Below are positions 32,385 through 45,555 of a stretch of 64,000 bases of DNA, one piece after another. Position numbers and translations under genes: made by a program. The notes under the pieces were generated by a model. That model was not told the origin of the DNA and did no database searches. It saw nothing but the letters and a program-made list of their open reading frames with translations. Each line of letters opens with the position of its first letter. Within the stretch, counting starts at the first letter, position 1. The DNA comes from Pseudovirgaria hyperparasitica (lineage: Eukaryota > Ascomycota > Dothideomycetes > Acrospermales > Acrospermaceae): NCBI RefSeq assembly GCF_010093815.1, contig NW_022985565.1, positions 397,924 to 461,923 of the forward strand, in the 5' to 3' direction.

Positions 32385-35300
32385 CTTGATGGAGAGACGG
32401 TGCTATGAGCCGCGTCAGGCAGGTTTATATGAAGATGATTATGGTCGAGATGATGCCATATACAGCCGAGCAGTTGCGCTATCAGAATGGCGCAGTGAAG
32501 AGATCTGGAGATGGATTGACTTCGATTTACTCCGGCTTACACTTGATCTGGAATCAGGTGCAGGAAACGGTATGCGAGCACAACAATCGGAGGATTAGGT
32601 GATATATACCACGATCCTTCCCCGCGAAGTACGCGTGGTTGACAATGGATGACGGGAGGACTTCCCGTAGGTGGCGAAGCCGGATAAAGGCAGGATAGAT
32701 GGTGTTGTGGTTGGAATCAAGACGAAGGGCGGGTACGACGGCGCGCTGTTCGGGCAGGATACTAGCAGCTTGATCGAGATCCAAGCTGCTCCATTCGCAC
32801 AATCGACAAATTCCTTCTTGTCAATATGAGCACACCGACGAGTGAATGAGATCCAATCCCGTAGATGGAGAGAACAGGACAGGGAGGAGGTAAGAGTGAA
32901 TGGGGCGAGCGATGCACAGCCAGCAGCAGAGGGGGTTGGAAGGGAGAGGAGGGCGGTTAAGGTTGTTGGTGTAGTGCGCCGCCTTTTGGGGGGGCTTGGG
33001 ACAAGGGGAGGAGGCGGAGAAGGAGGAGGAGGAGGAGGAGGAGCTGCCAGTCAAGAGTCGGCAGCCCCCCGTAGCAGCAGCAGCAGCGGTCCCACTGGAA
33101 ATGGCTGCGCGCTAACTTCACGCCCGATGAATTAAAAACCCTCCCCCAGCAATGCGGCAGATGCAGGGAGAGTCAAGAGCAGCAGCAATAATACCTTCAT
33201 GATCCTTTCTTTACACTGCCTAGATTTGGGCCTCTACTACTACTCTGCCTTTTTGCCTTTGCGACGGTGCCAGTCTTTGGATGTCTTGCCGCTCTCTGGC
33301 TGCGTGCACATCACAATCATACTCGCATCTTCAACCACACCATGGCCCTCCCCGACCACTTAGACGACATATAGACCCACATCGAGGTCTGTCTCCGTAG
33401 TCTTGTTGGATCTGCACCGGATGGAGGATAGCATGTTGCATGTCTATCTCGGGAGTTACTGGTTCCTGCGCCCAGTGCGCCTGCAGTCGCATCTTTTCAA
33501 CGTTGAGATACGGCACGGTATCCGTGGAGGAGGTGGTGGACAATAATTTCCGCTGCACAACCACTCCCTTGCTAGAGCGCTAGAGCAGTAAGAAAGTGTT
33601 GGAGACTTGGGGAAGATTTGGAAAGCAGGATAGAACTTCCTCTTATGGTGTTGGGCTCAGTGGGAGACGTGCTTCTTCAAGCTGTCAGAGGTAATTCTCC
33701 AGGTTTGTCTGAGTCTGAAGCTAGTGTTGTATAATGCCTAGCATACGGTTTCGGCGTGGGCATGATTCCATGATCTCGAGCGTACAGTAGTAGTGCGGCG
33801 CCACTCAAAGGCTTATTGCTCTCCTGGAGTGAGTCTCGCCAATCCAGCCCCTCTCGGCCCACAGTCTCGAAAGACCAGTTCCCGCTATCAATATCATGGC
33901 GGCGGACTGCACAGCTTCCGATATCTGTAGACTGTGACTGTGGCAGTCCTTTATCATGAGCTGGCCCTGCACTCGTTCACGACTTGTCTCCAGCCTTGGC
34001 CGATCCCGGATCCCTAGAAGCGACACTCAAAAAACATCCGTCCCATCTGTCTCATCTGTACTGCACATGTCGCATTTGTCTCATCTTCGCCGCACAGCAG
34101 GTCATAGGTGACTCCACAGTTGGAATGCCTGCTTAGTGCATCAGATCATTAGCCAGCCCTACCTACAAAGCCCCACTGAAGCTGTTCGCTGTGTTGCTAT
34201 CCTTGGGGGAACCCCGAAGCCGGGACTCCCAAGCCAGCCAGGGGAGTCCGCATGCATTTCGGCCAAACACTAGCATGAAGCTCAGGCCAAGGTCTTCACC
34301 AAATTCTAGCTTTTGCTGCCTGATGGCCTGGTCTATTCCTGTACGCGGGGCTGTTATATCCTAGCACTTTTTATGTTATGATGTAACCTGATCTTCCCTT
34401 AATTATACCTAACTTCAACTCCACCTCAACCATCAAGGCCGCATTTCAGGACTAGAATGACAAATCCATCTCTTAGCAGGAACTCAAGCCAAGCAGTCAA
34501 GCCCTGTGTCCAATCAAAGATCTCACGTCGAAACCAGTTCAGGACAAGCTTTTTCACACGGCGTGATCTCTCAGAACGGAATTGACTGAAGCTATAAAAC
34601 TTACTTCGAGACTTTAGTAATCATAGACTAAGAACTTCTAGAAGACACACAGACAAAGCCAAGCGGGTGAGGTAGTCTTCAGCTGGAAGTGAAAGCGACG
34701 CTTGGACTATGATCCGACAGTCAGTCCTCGCCTCGTATGACGAACATCGAATCTTGGGCTCCCAGACGAGTTAAATCACTTCATAGTCTTCTGAACGATC
34801 AGTAGTCAGCTCTGCAAATAGCACAGAGTTGTATCTGCCAGACGAATAGCACATCGAGATTGACCGTGAAGACCATTGATGTCGCCGAGGATATCGAGCT
34901 GTGTATAGCCAAGTCCTTCCGTGTGACGAAGACTATGACACGAACGACGTACTGTATAGAATCCATCAAGACATAGGATCGTGTAGCTTAACCAGAGCAA
35001 CCAAGTTGTTCACATCGCAAGAGAAACCTAATTGGGGAGGTGCGTATCTGTGACTGAACCCTGGAAATTGGAAAAGTGAAAAGGCAGAGAGTTCAATAAT
35101 TTGGAAAGATCTTCCGTCCTGCATCGGACACGAAGGTCCTGCAATAGCACTGTCTCTATACTGGTCAACGCGTCGAATGCTTGCGTAAGCTTCAACATCC
35201 TCGATAGCAACCTTGAAAATGCTTGATAATGAATGTCTTCGTATAAGATGAATTAAACATTCACCAGATTGAGAATTCGTCAGTCCAACAATAGTCACGA

Positions 35301-37450
35301 GAAAACGGCCCCCAACTCTATGTAGTGTCCCATCGTCGTCATGTTGATGATGTATCCTCATGCGGGGAATGTCGAGGGATATCATATATGGATTGGCTTA
35401 ATTTATGAAAATGCAACCTGGCCACGCGTTCATGCTATTTATTGACCAACGGAGTGGACTTTTGGCGCCAGGCACCATTTTAACAGCATTTCCCACTGGC
35501 TGACGGTAACGCGGGATCGATCTGACATGACGCAGGCTTGTCTTGCAGGGAACGATGGTACGACTGGAACGTACGGGTGTCGAAGCAATGCTACGTTACC
35601 GGCAGACCAATGTTCAACAGTTGTTCCACGCAGTAACTAACTAACTGGGGAAGTATGGACAAGTCGATTGACTTGATCAGAGCCAGCGAGGCCTTAGGCT
35701 TGTTAGAGAGGACAAATAACTTTTCGCGAATTACGCGAAGGATTCTGTACGACGCCACAGTTGCGATGCCACAGCAGGGGCGGCACATGTGTCTTGATTG
35801 GATATATTGGCGCGTAGGATGTGTGCGCGCTACGTAAGTTGCATATCGTCTACACGGCCATACCTTTTACCTTTGGAAGGGATTGGGTCGTTTGAGGCAC
35901 AGGCACCTACGAAGTGTCCCGGGTGCTATCGAGAACTACAACACACAACACAACAAACAGTCGACACACAACACACAACACAACACACGATAGACAATAG
36001 TGAACAAACAATAGACAACACACCAAGCTCGTGTGGCCGGCCTCAATGCTCATGGACATTATTGGAGGGGGTCCAGAATAAGCGAGACGCGGGAAGTGGT
36101 ACAACAGTGAGAAGTGAGGTGTTGAGGGGTGTGATATCAAGGCTGCTGATTGGGCGGGGCGGTTGGGGGGAAGAAGCCGAAGAAACGCAAGTGGACAATG
36201 GTGTGAATGCTGCGCCCCCGCACCAGCTTGACCGGTCAAGAGTCAAAGAAGAATCGCATGACTGCGCGGACAAACCGCGTCAAATCGTCGACGGTCTGGG
36301 GGCCCCGGTACACGCCAGACAAGCTATCTCATGCTCGACTGGTGGTTGTGACTCCAAACGTGCTCCTCCTGCTCCTCTTGCTCACCGCACCTCTCTCTGC
36401 CACTTTTGCTGCCATCGCACGTTGATTGAGGCCAAAGTGGCGGAGAGCGATGCCAGAACCTCTCATCGGCCAACTCCACCTCCAATACCATGCCTCCTCA
36501 TCAACACCGTGCTCTCGACCGGTCGTGATCTCATGAGCTGCAGAATCACCAGTGCTATCACACACAAGCGCCGAATTCTCCACAGGAACCATGGAGTCGC
36601 AGCAGGCGAGGTGGAAGAATGAGCGGTCTTTAATATTGAGGAGCGTCGCGAACTGAGACAGCTGCGTGGCGGAGTTCGCTTTAGCACGCGTTTGTCTTGG
36701 CACTAGGCAGCCATCATATTGCGCATCCTGGAACGTCAATTGTCAATCACCAACTCTTCTCCAGCGCCTTTCTCACCCTCAACCCTTCCTCCTCCACCCT
36801 CTTTACAGTCATTTTGACACTTTGTTTGTCTGTCTGTTTGTCTGTCCTACCAGCCTGATCCTCGAGGCTCGCCTGTTCTGTCTTCTCACAGTCACCCCAC
36901 GCCCTGCGACCTTCGAGACCACTCGTCTCTGATATCACGGCTTGCCTCGATCGCACTCTGGCTTCCTATACACATCACCACGCTTACGACTCCTCCTCCT
37001 CCTCTGTCCACATTCGGCCCAGACACTCCGCTCTGGTACACTTGTTGCTGCCTGCTGGCCTGAGTACCCCTCAAAATCACCGTGGACCCCATCCATTGTT
37101 CTGCACGGTGATACCGTAGCTTTCAATACACGCCCAACTCTCAACAGCGTCTACTGATCAGTTCCTAAACTGGTTTGTACTCTCTAACGAGCGTCGTCGG
37201 CCTCGTCAGCTGCACGCAACAGTACAAGCTTTATCGGGTCTTTGCTCTAAGCGACCGGTCACCGGGTTCATCCATCCGGACTCATTCGACTTCTCAAGAC
37301 GTACTTCACCCTTCTTGCCCTTTAGGACCTTCACCCTGGACCCAGATTCATTCGTGAGTCATTGGACACTTGCTCTTCTTGTTTGGCTAATGCTCAATCC
37401 CGCCTGCAGTACGCTATACGTCTCAGCCACTGGATAATCCCACCTCTAAA
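32385..37450. other. Long intergenic region, no gene recognised
   Basis: Five kilobases with only small unsupported frames. A 139-aa minus-strand frame at 34966-35385 is the longest uninterrupted one but shows no motif. Features seen: GGA/CAG trinucleotide runs (33,000-33,090), an 8-bp-stem inverted repeat (ggactccc, 34223-34249), and an AC-rich tract (35,938-36,030) of acacaacac and acaatag words. The last kilobase is pyrimidine-rich and probably the promoter and leader of the downstream zinc-finger gene. Confidence 0.5.
37354..37409 (+). other. Probable 5'-UTR intron of the C2H2 gene
   Basis: A gtgagt donor and a ctgcag acceptor 56 bp apart lie 42 bases upstream of the start codon, in a C/T-rich leader. 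A ggctaat branch-like word lies inside. Confidence 0.5.
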
Positions 37451-39907
37451 ATGGCTTCCACTCACATTCACCCACGCCGCCGAGGAGTCCGCTCTGGATC
37501 ACCTCAAATGACTCCACTCAACACCTCATCCCCATTCTACAAGTCTGGCACCTTTCACTCTCCATCCAACGGCTTCTCGGAACTCTGTAACCCCATTGTG
37601 AATGCGGCATTCATGCCAAAGCGATCGTCTACCTCCGTCGAGAGTCTCGAAGAGCTACTTGAAGACGCTGGTGTTCGACGAGTCACAAATCTCATCGAAC
37701 AATTTGACCGCACACTAGCAAGTGGGAGCAGTCCCTCATCATCTGAAGGAAGCATTTTGAGTGACCGTGAAGTCCTCCCAGTGCCCAGTTTCGTCCTTGA
37801 CCACACCAGCATGGATGAAGATAACATGGACCTTGACGTAAAGCCCGTCCAGACTGATCACCACCACGCATCCGATAGCGGTATCGGCTCCAGCTTGGAC
37901 GGATCCAACAATGGTATGAACGAGTCCTTGAATGGCCGCAAGCCTCACGTGTTCTATTTTACTCACAACTATATAGAGGAGAGGACTGGCCTGCGTTCAA
38001 GCACTCGTCGATCCGTTGCGTCCACCACTTCTACGAATTACTCAGCCGTAACTCGTTCTTTCTCTGCCCTTGGCTCAAAGTCTGCCGCAGAGCGTAGTTT
38101 GAGTTCCAGTGCCATACGCAACATCAAGGACAAAATCATCAAGCCTATTCTCGCTGAGAACTCTCTGAAAGATTTCCATCCACTCATTGCAGATGTGCCA
38201 CATCGCATTGGTAGCAAAGACATCTCCAATCTTCGTGATTTAGAGAAGACTCTGATCTTCTTGGCTCCGGTGAGTACCATTACTGTTCTTTCCGAATGTG
38301 CAATAGCTCATTGCATTTTTCGCAACTTAAAGGAATATTCGGCGTCGCCTGAATCGTATCTATCGTTTTGCGAACGAGCAATCCAGTGCCTCCATACGAC
38401 TGTCGAATACCTTTGTGAACGCGAACAACGACTACCGACTGATCGACCGTACACTAACAACTACTTCCTTGATCTCGTGGAACAGATTCGCCGATACGCC
38501 TCAATCATGGCCGCCACCCGTCGTAAGCAGGAAAGTGGTGAAGACCTCGATGAAATGGACTACTCTCCGTATGTACCCCAAAACATTTCCTCATCCGTCA
38601 ATGCACAGGCCAAGCCACTGGGCTGTGCCGTGACTCACCCCTACCTCGACTACTTAAAGCACACTTACCCCCCTCTACTTCACTCCATGCTAACATGTAC
38701 CAGTGAAGAAAAAATCACGTTGCGTGGTGGCCTTTCTCATAACGGCCGCCCTGTCGAACTCGTACGCGAGAAGGATGGCAGAGTCCTCCCTATTGCCGAG
38801 GAGAATACTGTCGATGAAGCCTTCGTCGACCATTTCAACACCGCCAAGCGTTCGCTTGAACAAGACAGTGACATGGATGACGACGAGGTGAGACGTTCCA
38901 TGGCTCGCCGGCGCAAATCCGAGAAGCCTGGCGATGTCATCCACTCCTGCCCCTCTTGCAGTAAAGAGTTCAAGCGTCCTTGTGACCTCACAAAGCACAT
39001 GAAGACACACTCTCGTCCGTTCAAGTGCCCCGAGCCGAAGTGCAAGTACCATGACCAAGGCTGGCCAACCGAGAAAGAGCGTGACCGTCACGTCAATGAC
39101 AAGCACTCTGCGGCTCCGCCTCAGTACAAGTGCCTCTATGCGGACTGCGCCTACGTATCCAAGCGTGAGTCTAATTGCAAGCAACACATGGAGAAGACTC
39201 ATGGCTATGTTTACGTCCGCTCCAAGAGCAACGGCCGTTCAAAGAAGCCAACGGGTACAGCCCAAGCACCAAGCACTCCACTTACTCCTCTCATTCCTAC
39301 ACCTGGGTCCGGTGTCGCATCATCATCTAACACTCCGTCCACTGCTTTCGAGCCTTCGCCCGCTCTCCAAACATTGGAGTATGGTTATGGCAGCTACACT
39401 CCTGCTATGAGTGTCAAGGACTATGATTATGGGGCGTATCGTCGTGACTCAAACACGACTGCCGGTACCTACATGAGTGGGTCATCGTCGAACTATTCTC
39501 CTATGCAGCCGCAGCTTAGCTCCAATTCCATTTCGCCTCAGGAACCTACCATGAACAATGATCTGTTCCCTGGTACTGCATTCGGTAGCTACCACCAACA
39601 GCAACCTACTCCTGCGTTAAGTACTGGTTTCGACTTCAACATGACGTTCAATCCTGCGGCGTCCTCCAACCAGATTCCTCACTTATCTCCGGGTGCTCAC
39701 AACCTTACTCTGCTGGATGAGGGCTTTGAAGACGACCTCAATTTTGGCAATTTTGGCTGCCCAAATACCGATTTTCAACTCTTCGATAATACAGCACCAA
39801 CCGGGGATATGGATACCAACTGGTTCACCGACGATTTTAGCAACATGGGAGCTCAGCTCGAGGATTTCAGCCCTGACATGACATTTGAGGACCATCTTAA
39901 CATCTAG
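37451..39907 (+). CDS. Three-finger C2H2 transcription factor-like protein
   Basis: The open frame is 818 codons, but 38270-38332 looks like a real intron: donor gtgagt, acceptor aaag, 63 bp, no stop, length 3n. Removal joins FLAP to EYSASPESYLSFCERAIQC and gives 797 aa. The N-terminal 180 residues are Ser/Asp-rich and disordered. A helical fungal-specific region follows (about 190-380, with RDLEKTLIFLAP and YFLDLVEQIRRYASIM). Fingers lie near residues 497-590 of the unspliced frame: CPSC with HMKTH, CPEPKC with HVNDKH, and CLYADC with HMEKTH. The C-terminal 220 residues are Ser/Pro/Asn-rich and end acidic (DDFSNMGAQLEDF), as in activation domains. I do not recognise a named orthologue. A leader intron is likely at 37354-37409. 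Confidence 0.88.
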   Translation: MASTHIHPRRRGVRSGSPQMTPLNTSSPFYKSGTFHSPSNGFSELCNPIVNAAFMPKRSSTSVESLEELLEDAGVRRVTNLIEQFDRTLASGSSPSSSEGSILSDREVLPVPSFVLDHTSMDEDNMDLDVKPVQTDHHHASDSGIGSSLDGSNNGMNESLNGRKPHVFYFTHNYIEERTGLRSSTRRSVASTTSTNYSAVTRSFSALGSKSAAERSLSSSAIRNIKDKIIKPILAENSLKDFHPLIADVPHRIGSKDISNLRDLEKTLIFLAPVSTITVLSECAIAHCIFRNLKEYSASPESYLSFCERAIQCLHTTVEYLCEREQRLPTDRPYTNNYFLDLVEQIRRYASIMAATRRKQESGEDLDEMDYSPYVPQNISSSVNAQAKPLGCAVTHPYLDYLKHTYPPLLHSMLTCTSEEKITLRGGLSHNGRPVELVREKDGRVLPIAEENTVDEAFVDHFNTAKRSLEQDSDMDDDEVRRSMARRRKSEKPGDVIHSCPSCSKEFKRPCDLTKHMKTHSRPFKCPEPKCKYHDQGWPTEKERDRHVNDKHSAAPPQYKCLYADCAYVSKRESNCKQHMEKTHGYVYVRSKSNGRSKKPTGTAQAPSTPLTPLIPTPGSGVASSSNTPSTAFEPSPALQTLEYGYGSYTPAMSVKDYDYGAYRRDSNTTAGTYMSGSSSNYSPMQPQLSSNSISPQEPTMNNDLFPGTAFGSYHQQQPTPALSTGFDFNMTFNPAASSNQIPHLSPGAHNLTLLDEGFEDDLNFGNFGCPNTDFQLFDNTAPTGDMDTNWFTDDFSNMGAQLEDFSPDMTFEDHLNI

Positions 39908-42210
39908 ATGGATACCTACCTCTCATGACTCAATGCCCTATCATTTCTTTTCTCCTCCACGTTTCATCGTGTCGAGGTTCCCATCTGTATATTAACAGCG
40001 TTTCAGCCATCTGCGGATGTTGCATATTTCTTTCTGTGATCGAACCGGTCACAGGTATCTACACCATTCCATCATGTACAGGAGAAGCGAAGCCGGCAAC
40101 AGAATCCCGAAAACGCAGAAAAAACATGTGTTTTGCCTCCAGTATGTTCTCTCGCCGTCTGACGTATTGAGTTCGTCTTTTTTTCCTCCACCAGATTGCT
40201 TGCCCTGAATCTTTCTGCATACTGTTTTACGCCTGTTGCATGGGATGGAAGACGGGCAAATTGCTAAAGGGTCGTCGCTTCAGTGGTGGTGGGTGGAGGA
40301 CTGTCATGTACATTTTTTCCAAGCGCACTGTGTGCCTGAACGAGGCAGGCCGGTATTTGGAGGGCTACAAGAGAGAGAGAGAGAGCTATTTCAGTCAGTG
40401 CCAATGACTTTGTTCTTTTTTTCTTCTTCTTCCAACGTTAGGTAGTAGAATAAAAACGGTTCACCGCTCCAACTAGCTAAAGAGAAGAACAATGTGCATT
40501 CTCTCCCTCTCCCCCAAAAAGGTGTTAGATTCGCGCGTTTCTTTGCATATCATATCACTCACTGCTTCACTCCACTCGGGTTATTGTTTTTGTGTGTAAT
40601 TAGTCGCTGTCGATGTGTCCTGTCCCCTCTCTGCCTTTGTGCCTTTGTATCTCTCGCTTGCTGATGTACGTACGTACTTGCTTGCTTGTTTAATTACGTA
40701 CTTGCTAACGTAGAAGAAGAAGAAACCTATGTCTTGACATATATACATACACACACACATACATACAATATACCATGCATGCATGCGCAGGCAAACACCG
40801 CTTTCGGCCCGACGAAGTCGCAGCCGGGACGGGGTGGGAAGGGTAATCAATGCCTTGACTCTGACTCTGACTCTGACTTCAACCCTGAATCAGTGACTCC
40901 TGAATCCATGACTCCAAGGCTACTTCCATCAAGCAAGTCTGATGTGACGTGATGCTTTATCAAGTGCAAATAGTAGCTAATCAAGGGTACTGCGCAAAAA
41001 AAAAAAAAACTCCAACTCCTATTTAGCTAGAGTGAGAGATTAAGTGCTGGGGAGTAAGTAAGTAAGTAAGTAATTGTGGAGTATAGTAGAGTAGAGGAGA
41101 GTAGAGGAGAGTAGAGGAGAGTAGAGGAGAGTAGAGGAGAGGAGAGGAGAGGAGAGGAGAGGAGAGTAGAGTAGAGTAGAGGAGTGAGTGAGTAAGGTGA
41201 GTGAGTGTGGCTTCCGCAGGTGTAGTATGGTGTGGTGTGGTGTGGGAGTGAGTGGAATGATGATTCATGCTGCGTGCGTCTGTCAGGTGCGCGGAGTGTT
41301 CTAGAGAGATTGGTATTAGTCTTTCCCAAGGTGGGCGGGCGTTCGCGGGTATAGAAAAGAGGGGGCCAGAATCATCAGTGAGTGACCCGGGCGAACCGTA
41401 GCACAGCAGCGTATACGCAAAAGTAGAGATAAAAAAACACAGAAACTTGGCTGGGAGAAACAGCCTTGCATTATAATTAACAGCGGGGTCAAGGTCAAGG
41501 CTCGAGGTCGAGGGTCATCGCAGACAAGTGCGTTGAGCTTTCGGCCAACTACCTAGTATAGACTACATATAATAATAATAATAATATTGTATAACTAGGT
41601 AGAGTAGTACTCTACAGGCCTATGCCTCCTCTAGTCTAAGCCACTATGTAAGAAGAAACCCCATAGGGAAAAACTTCCTTATGTCTATAACTACATCTCG
41701 TTGAACCTCTGTTTCGTCTTGAGTATACAGCCATAGGGTACGCCTATTAGCCTACAGCCTGTGTTACCTATAGACTACATATAAAGTAAAAATCAAGACA
41801 CAGATTTTGCAGGCTTACAAATTTTTCTTGTGCAAATTTTTTCTCCTCGTCAAAATCTGCCATTATCACACAGGCTAGTGTGCGTGGTGTGTGTGTGTGT
41901 ATACGATGAACTAGCAGCGTATCGCACAGAAGGGGAACAGAGAGCTACTACAAATAGCACAGTCTTGTGGTATCATCAGTGTAAAGAAAAAGGGAAAAAA
42001 GCTGAGCGGGATATATATGGCTGGAAGGAAACAGATCCGGCCGTTGGAGGTATGAGATGGACCAGGACTTAGGAAGATGGCTGTACAAGGGAAAGGAACC
42101 TCAAACTATCAGTGGCCGGCCATTGGTCGTTGGTGATATGGCTAGATACTGATGGAAGGTCAGCCCATTTTCTATTCCATGGGTCCTTGCAGCACTGCTT
42201 ACTGTTCTTC
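39908..42210. other. Intergenic region with microsatellites
   Basis: No coding region. Contains short GA, CA and AAT runs (about 40,375, 40,745 and 41,570), a repeated tctgac word (40,858-40,880) and the 10-bp array at 41,091-41,165. The C2H2 gene (+) and the Msb1 gene (-) converge on it. Confidence 0.55.
41052..41190. repeat. (AGTA)n then 10-bp GTAGAGGAGA repeat
   Basis: A short agta array (41052-41073) is followed by five perfect copies of gtagaggaga (41091-41140), then ggaga pentamers and gtaga variants to about 41,180. The period is again 5/10 bp. Confidence 0.85.
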
Positions 42211-45200
42211 TTACTTAGTACCAGTCTTAACGCCTTGGGATTCCGCCGTGGCTGCTCCGGTGAGCTCAGCAACTCGGGCCTTGATGCGAGCGACCCGGTG
42301 TTCGATTGTCTCCTCTCCACTGGTCTCGCCACCATCATCAGTCTTGCCAAATGACTGCTCCTCGCTGACACGAGCAGCGCGTTCGGCAGCATTCTTGCGG
42401 ATCTGGGCCCACCTGTCCTGCGAAGGCGAGACCTTCCGGTGCAAGTCAAGCGATTTTTCTGACTGATTGTCCTCAGCCGTGGACAAAGGTTCTTTATTGT
42501 TGTCGGCAGGTGAAATTTGTGGCTCCTCAGCAGGAGTGGCAGGCTCTGCATGCCTTCCTTGCTGATAAGGTGAGTCTACAGAATCAGCATCGGCAGAATC
42601 ATCGGCGATGAATGCGGGGACATCCTCAAGAGGTCCTTGGCTGAAATCATTAAGGGCTTTCTTGCTCGTGGCCGGCCCGTTTGCAACAGCATCGACGGCG
42701 GCGCTCTGGGGAGCAGCAGAACTCGACACGATAGCTGGTGCTGTAGCAACTGGGTCTGTTTCAAGCTCTGACTTATGTGATGGTTCTGGTATGGGTGAAA
42801 TGACAGGCTCCTTAGGCACATCCTGTTCAGGGGCAGGTGAGCTTTCTTGCATAGTCGGCATCTGGGCGGCGGCTGGTTCCTTCTCCTTCTCCTGCTTATC
42901 TTTCTTTCCCATACCGAGCATCTTTTTGAATCCAGCGCTCGTATTTGTTTTTTTCAGCTTTTTAGGTGAGTCCTTCTTAGCGACGGGGCTGGCCGCAGGG
43001 CTTGGTGTGTCAACTTGCTGCGCCTGTTGTCGGTGCCAGGCCGCTGCTGCCGCCGCTGCCGCATTGTTCTTGGGTGGAGGTATTGGGCGGGAGAGCTCAG
43101 GACTCTCTGAACGCAGAGCAGGGTGTTGACGGAGATCGGGCTGCGAAGGGGAGACGAAAGCTTTTTCATCGGGAAGAGGGACGCTGGCTGCATGTGCTAT
43201 TTCTGCACCATCAGCCTTTGTGGGCGTAACAGGAAACGGTGGATTTGACGAGACTTCTTTCCTCGAAATCCCTCCGGATGGAGAAGAGAAAGCCGCACCA
43301 GCAGCATCAGTAGTAGTAGGCGAGATTCGACCGTTGGAAAGGCTGTCTTGCTTGGCATCCTTCGCAATTGCAAGTTGCTCAACAGGCTTTCCAGTACCAG
43401 CTGTCTTATTACTAAGATACTTGGCTCGTACAGTGTCCTTGTCAAACTCCTTTGCCCACTTCATTGCCGGCGCGGCTTCGCTCATTATATTAGGCTGCAA
43501 CGTCAAGACGCTGGCTGTTTTGTTTGATGCTTGATCGTCGCTACGCCCACGACGTTGAGCGCCTTCCGGGTTCGCTTTCTGCTTTTGGTCATGGGCAAGT
43601 TGTGCAGCAGCTTGCTGGATACGAGTATGCTGATCCGGCGTAATGCTCGTTTTGCTCATAGATGTGTCTGACTGACCCCGCTTGTATGGCTCCAGTTTGT
43701 TTTTGCCTGTTGACTTGCGACGGCCCAATCGGTTGCGAAAGCTAAATTTGCTCTTCTTTTCGGCAATATAGGCATCTTTCTCAGGCCTCGGGGACGCGCC
43801 CTTTATCTGTTCTTCAACCAGTAGCCATCTTGCGCCATGTATCTCGACCTCAATGAGAGCACATCGACCAAAGACTGCCTTTCTTGAAGCTGTTTCCTCT
43901 CCAGCTAAGCTAGTGATCCATACCCACCAGAACGTGTCATCAAGCTCGAAGCGACCAATGCTTGCAAGCTCACCGGGCTCGAGAGTGCTGTAGCCATTAT
44001 TGACGTGAGATTGAGAGCTTCGTACACGTGCCGTCTCGCCAATCGGAGGAAGTTGCTTGTCCGGAGGCAATAGCACTGGACCTACCGTCTTCGTGGTAGT
44101 ATCCTCAGAGAACCCGGTGGTCAGGAAGTCGGCCCAAGAGGGTGTCGTAGGTCTGCCGAAGTCGTTTGAGCGAGAACTTGGCTCGGTGCGCAACCCCGAA
44201 AACTCCTGGCTGGATGGCAGGGCGGAACCGTTGGCAGACTTGGCGTCGAGACTATCTGACGCCTGTCCAAAACCAGATCTCTGGAAGCTCGACCACGTTG
44301 AGTCTGAGGTTTTTTGCGCATCTGACTGATTTGTGGACGAGATCGCCTCCAGGACCCTGCGACACTCGTCTGTTAAGGCGCGAACTGGGTCGTCGTAGGT
44401 ACTGAATTGCTGTAGGGCGACGTCTTCGTCTCGATATTCGAAATTGGCGGTTCGCCGAAGCAGTGCGAATGGTGTCGGAGATACTGAATCCACAATCATG
44501 ACTACCTTTGGTGTTGTAGAGTGCATGAGCGTAGGTGCTTGTGGTGGATACTCTGTCTGAGACAATAGAGCCTGTAAAGATCGAGGTAAGGGCGAAATGC
44601 CGCTCAAGCCAGGCTGGATCTCCGGCGAGAGAGACCTCAGATACGCGAAGAAGAGATGACTGCAGGCATTTGCGGCACTTGATGTGTTAGTCTAGCTTTT
44701 GCGTTCTAGCATTTTGACTCACTTCGACCATGAGCTGTAGCCTCCATCAAAGCCCTTACCACCGTCGCTAAGCTCGAAGGCCCACCAGCCTGCTAGGCGA
44801 GAGAGTTTGCGTCCTCCAAGACCATTTGTCTTCCCACGGGCCGCGACGGCAGCAAGGAGATCGAAGAAGTCGAAAATAATTTTCTTTCTCGCTTCATCTT
44901 CAACGGAGATTGGAATGAATGTATCGAAAGCGTGGACAGCCATGTTGGAATCTTGTTCTTGTTAGAGGCATGTCTATGCATTTCTTCAGGATACGTACCT
45001 TGTTCGCCAATGCGAAATAGCTCGTAAGTCTCCCAGGTAACGACACCTCCTGGAAGCCTGCTCCAGCACCATTTTATGATACTGACGAGGACCTGATCTC
45101 GTTGGCGAGGGCACTGATATTCAAGGACTGTTCAACATACCATAGGCTCTGTCAGTAGCAACTCATGAGATAAATTGGCTCCTGAATAGCCAGCCGTGTT

Positions 45201-45555
45201 CTCGTATCTGGCCTTGAAGAAATGGCATATGAAGTTGCGCGCGGAAGTCGTGGTGGAGACTTCAGACTCGGGACGAAAAGGCAATAAGAAGAATGGAGCA
45301 TCCAGGTCTATGTGCGACTCAATTAGCAGCGTTGCAAAGTGTGTATCGTGCATCCAAATACGCACCCCTTGACTTCATCTCCTGTGTAGCCAGGTGTATC
45401 AATTCATGGATCTCCGTAGCATTGACTGTCGCCCTTTCCCAAGACTCTTGCCATGGCGGATACTGCTGGACAGTGGTAGGAGCTTGCGCAGCATTGAGCT
45501 TGCCTTTAGAAGCTTTCGTGCCATCCTTTTTGAACAAGCTGCCAAAGAAAGGCAT
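42211..45555 (-). CDS. MSB1: Msb1/Mug8-domain polarity protein
   Basis: Five exons: 45555-45366, 45307-45141, 45092-44999, 44951-44723 and 44677-42211. Introns are 45-58 bp, all GT..AG and phase-consistent; the product is 1048 aa. The N-terminal 400 or so residues match the Msb1/Mug8 family (RhoGAP-like fold): MPFFGSLFKKDG, DLDAPFFLLPFRPESE, IIKWCWSRLPGGVVTWETY, FDTFIPISVEDEARKKII, FDFFDLLAAVAARGKTNGLG, RKLSRLAGWWAFE and LFFAYLRSLSP. Known members act with Rho1/Cdc42 and Pkc1 in bud or tip polarity. The rest is disordered, with a Lys-rich segment (KKLKKTNTSAGFKK), a short Ala run and a helical C-terminus (HRVARIKARVAELTG). A plain ORF from 44607 misses the whole diagnostic N-terminus. Start 45555 fits the family opening. 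Confidence 0.9.

Noticed and set aside
34223-34249. 8-bp inverted repeat as a transposon end
   Set aside because: A single short hairpin with no matching partner, target-site duplication or transposase frame nearby.
34966-35385. 139-aa minus-strand frame
   Set aside because: Open and not repeat-derived, but with no motif, no splice partners and no support for expression; left unannotated.
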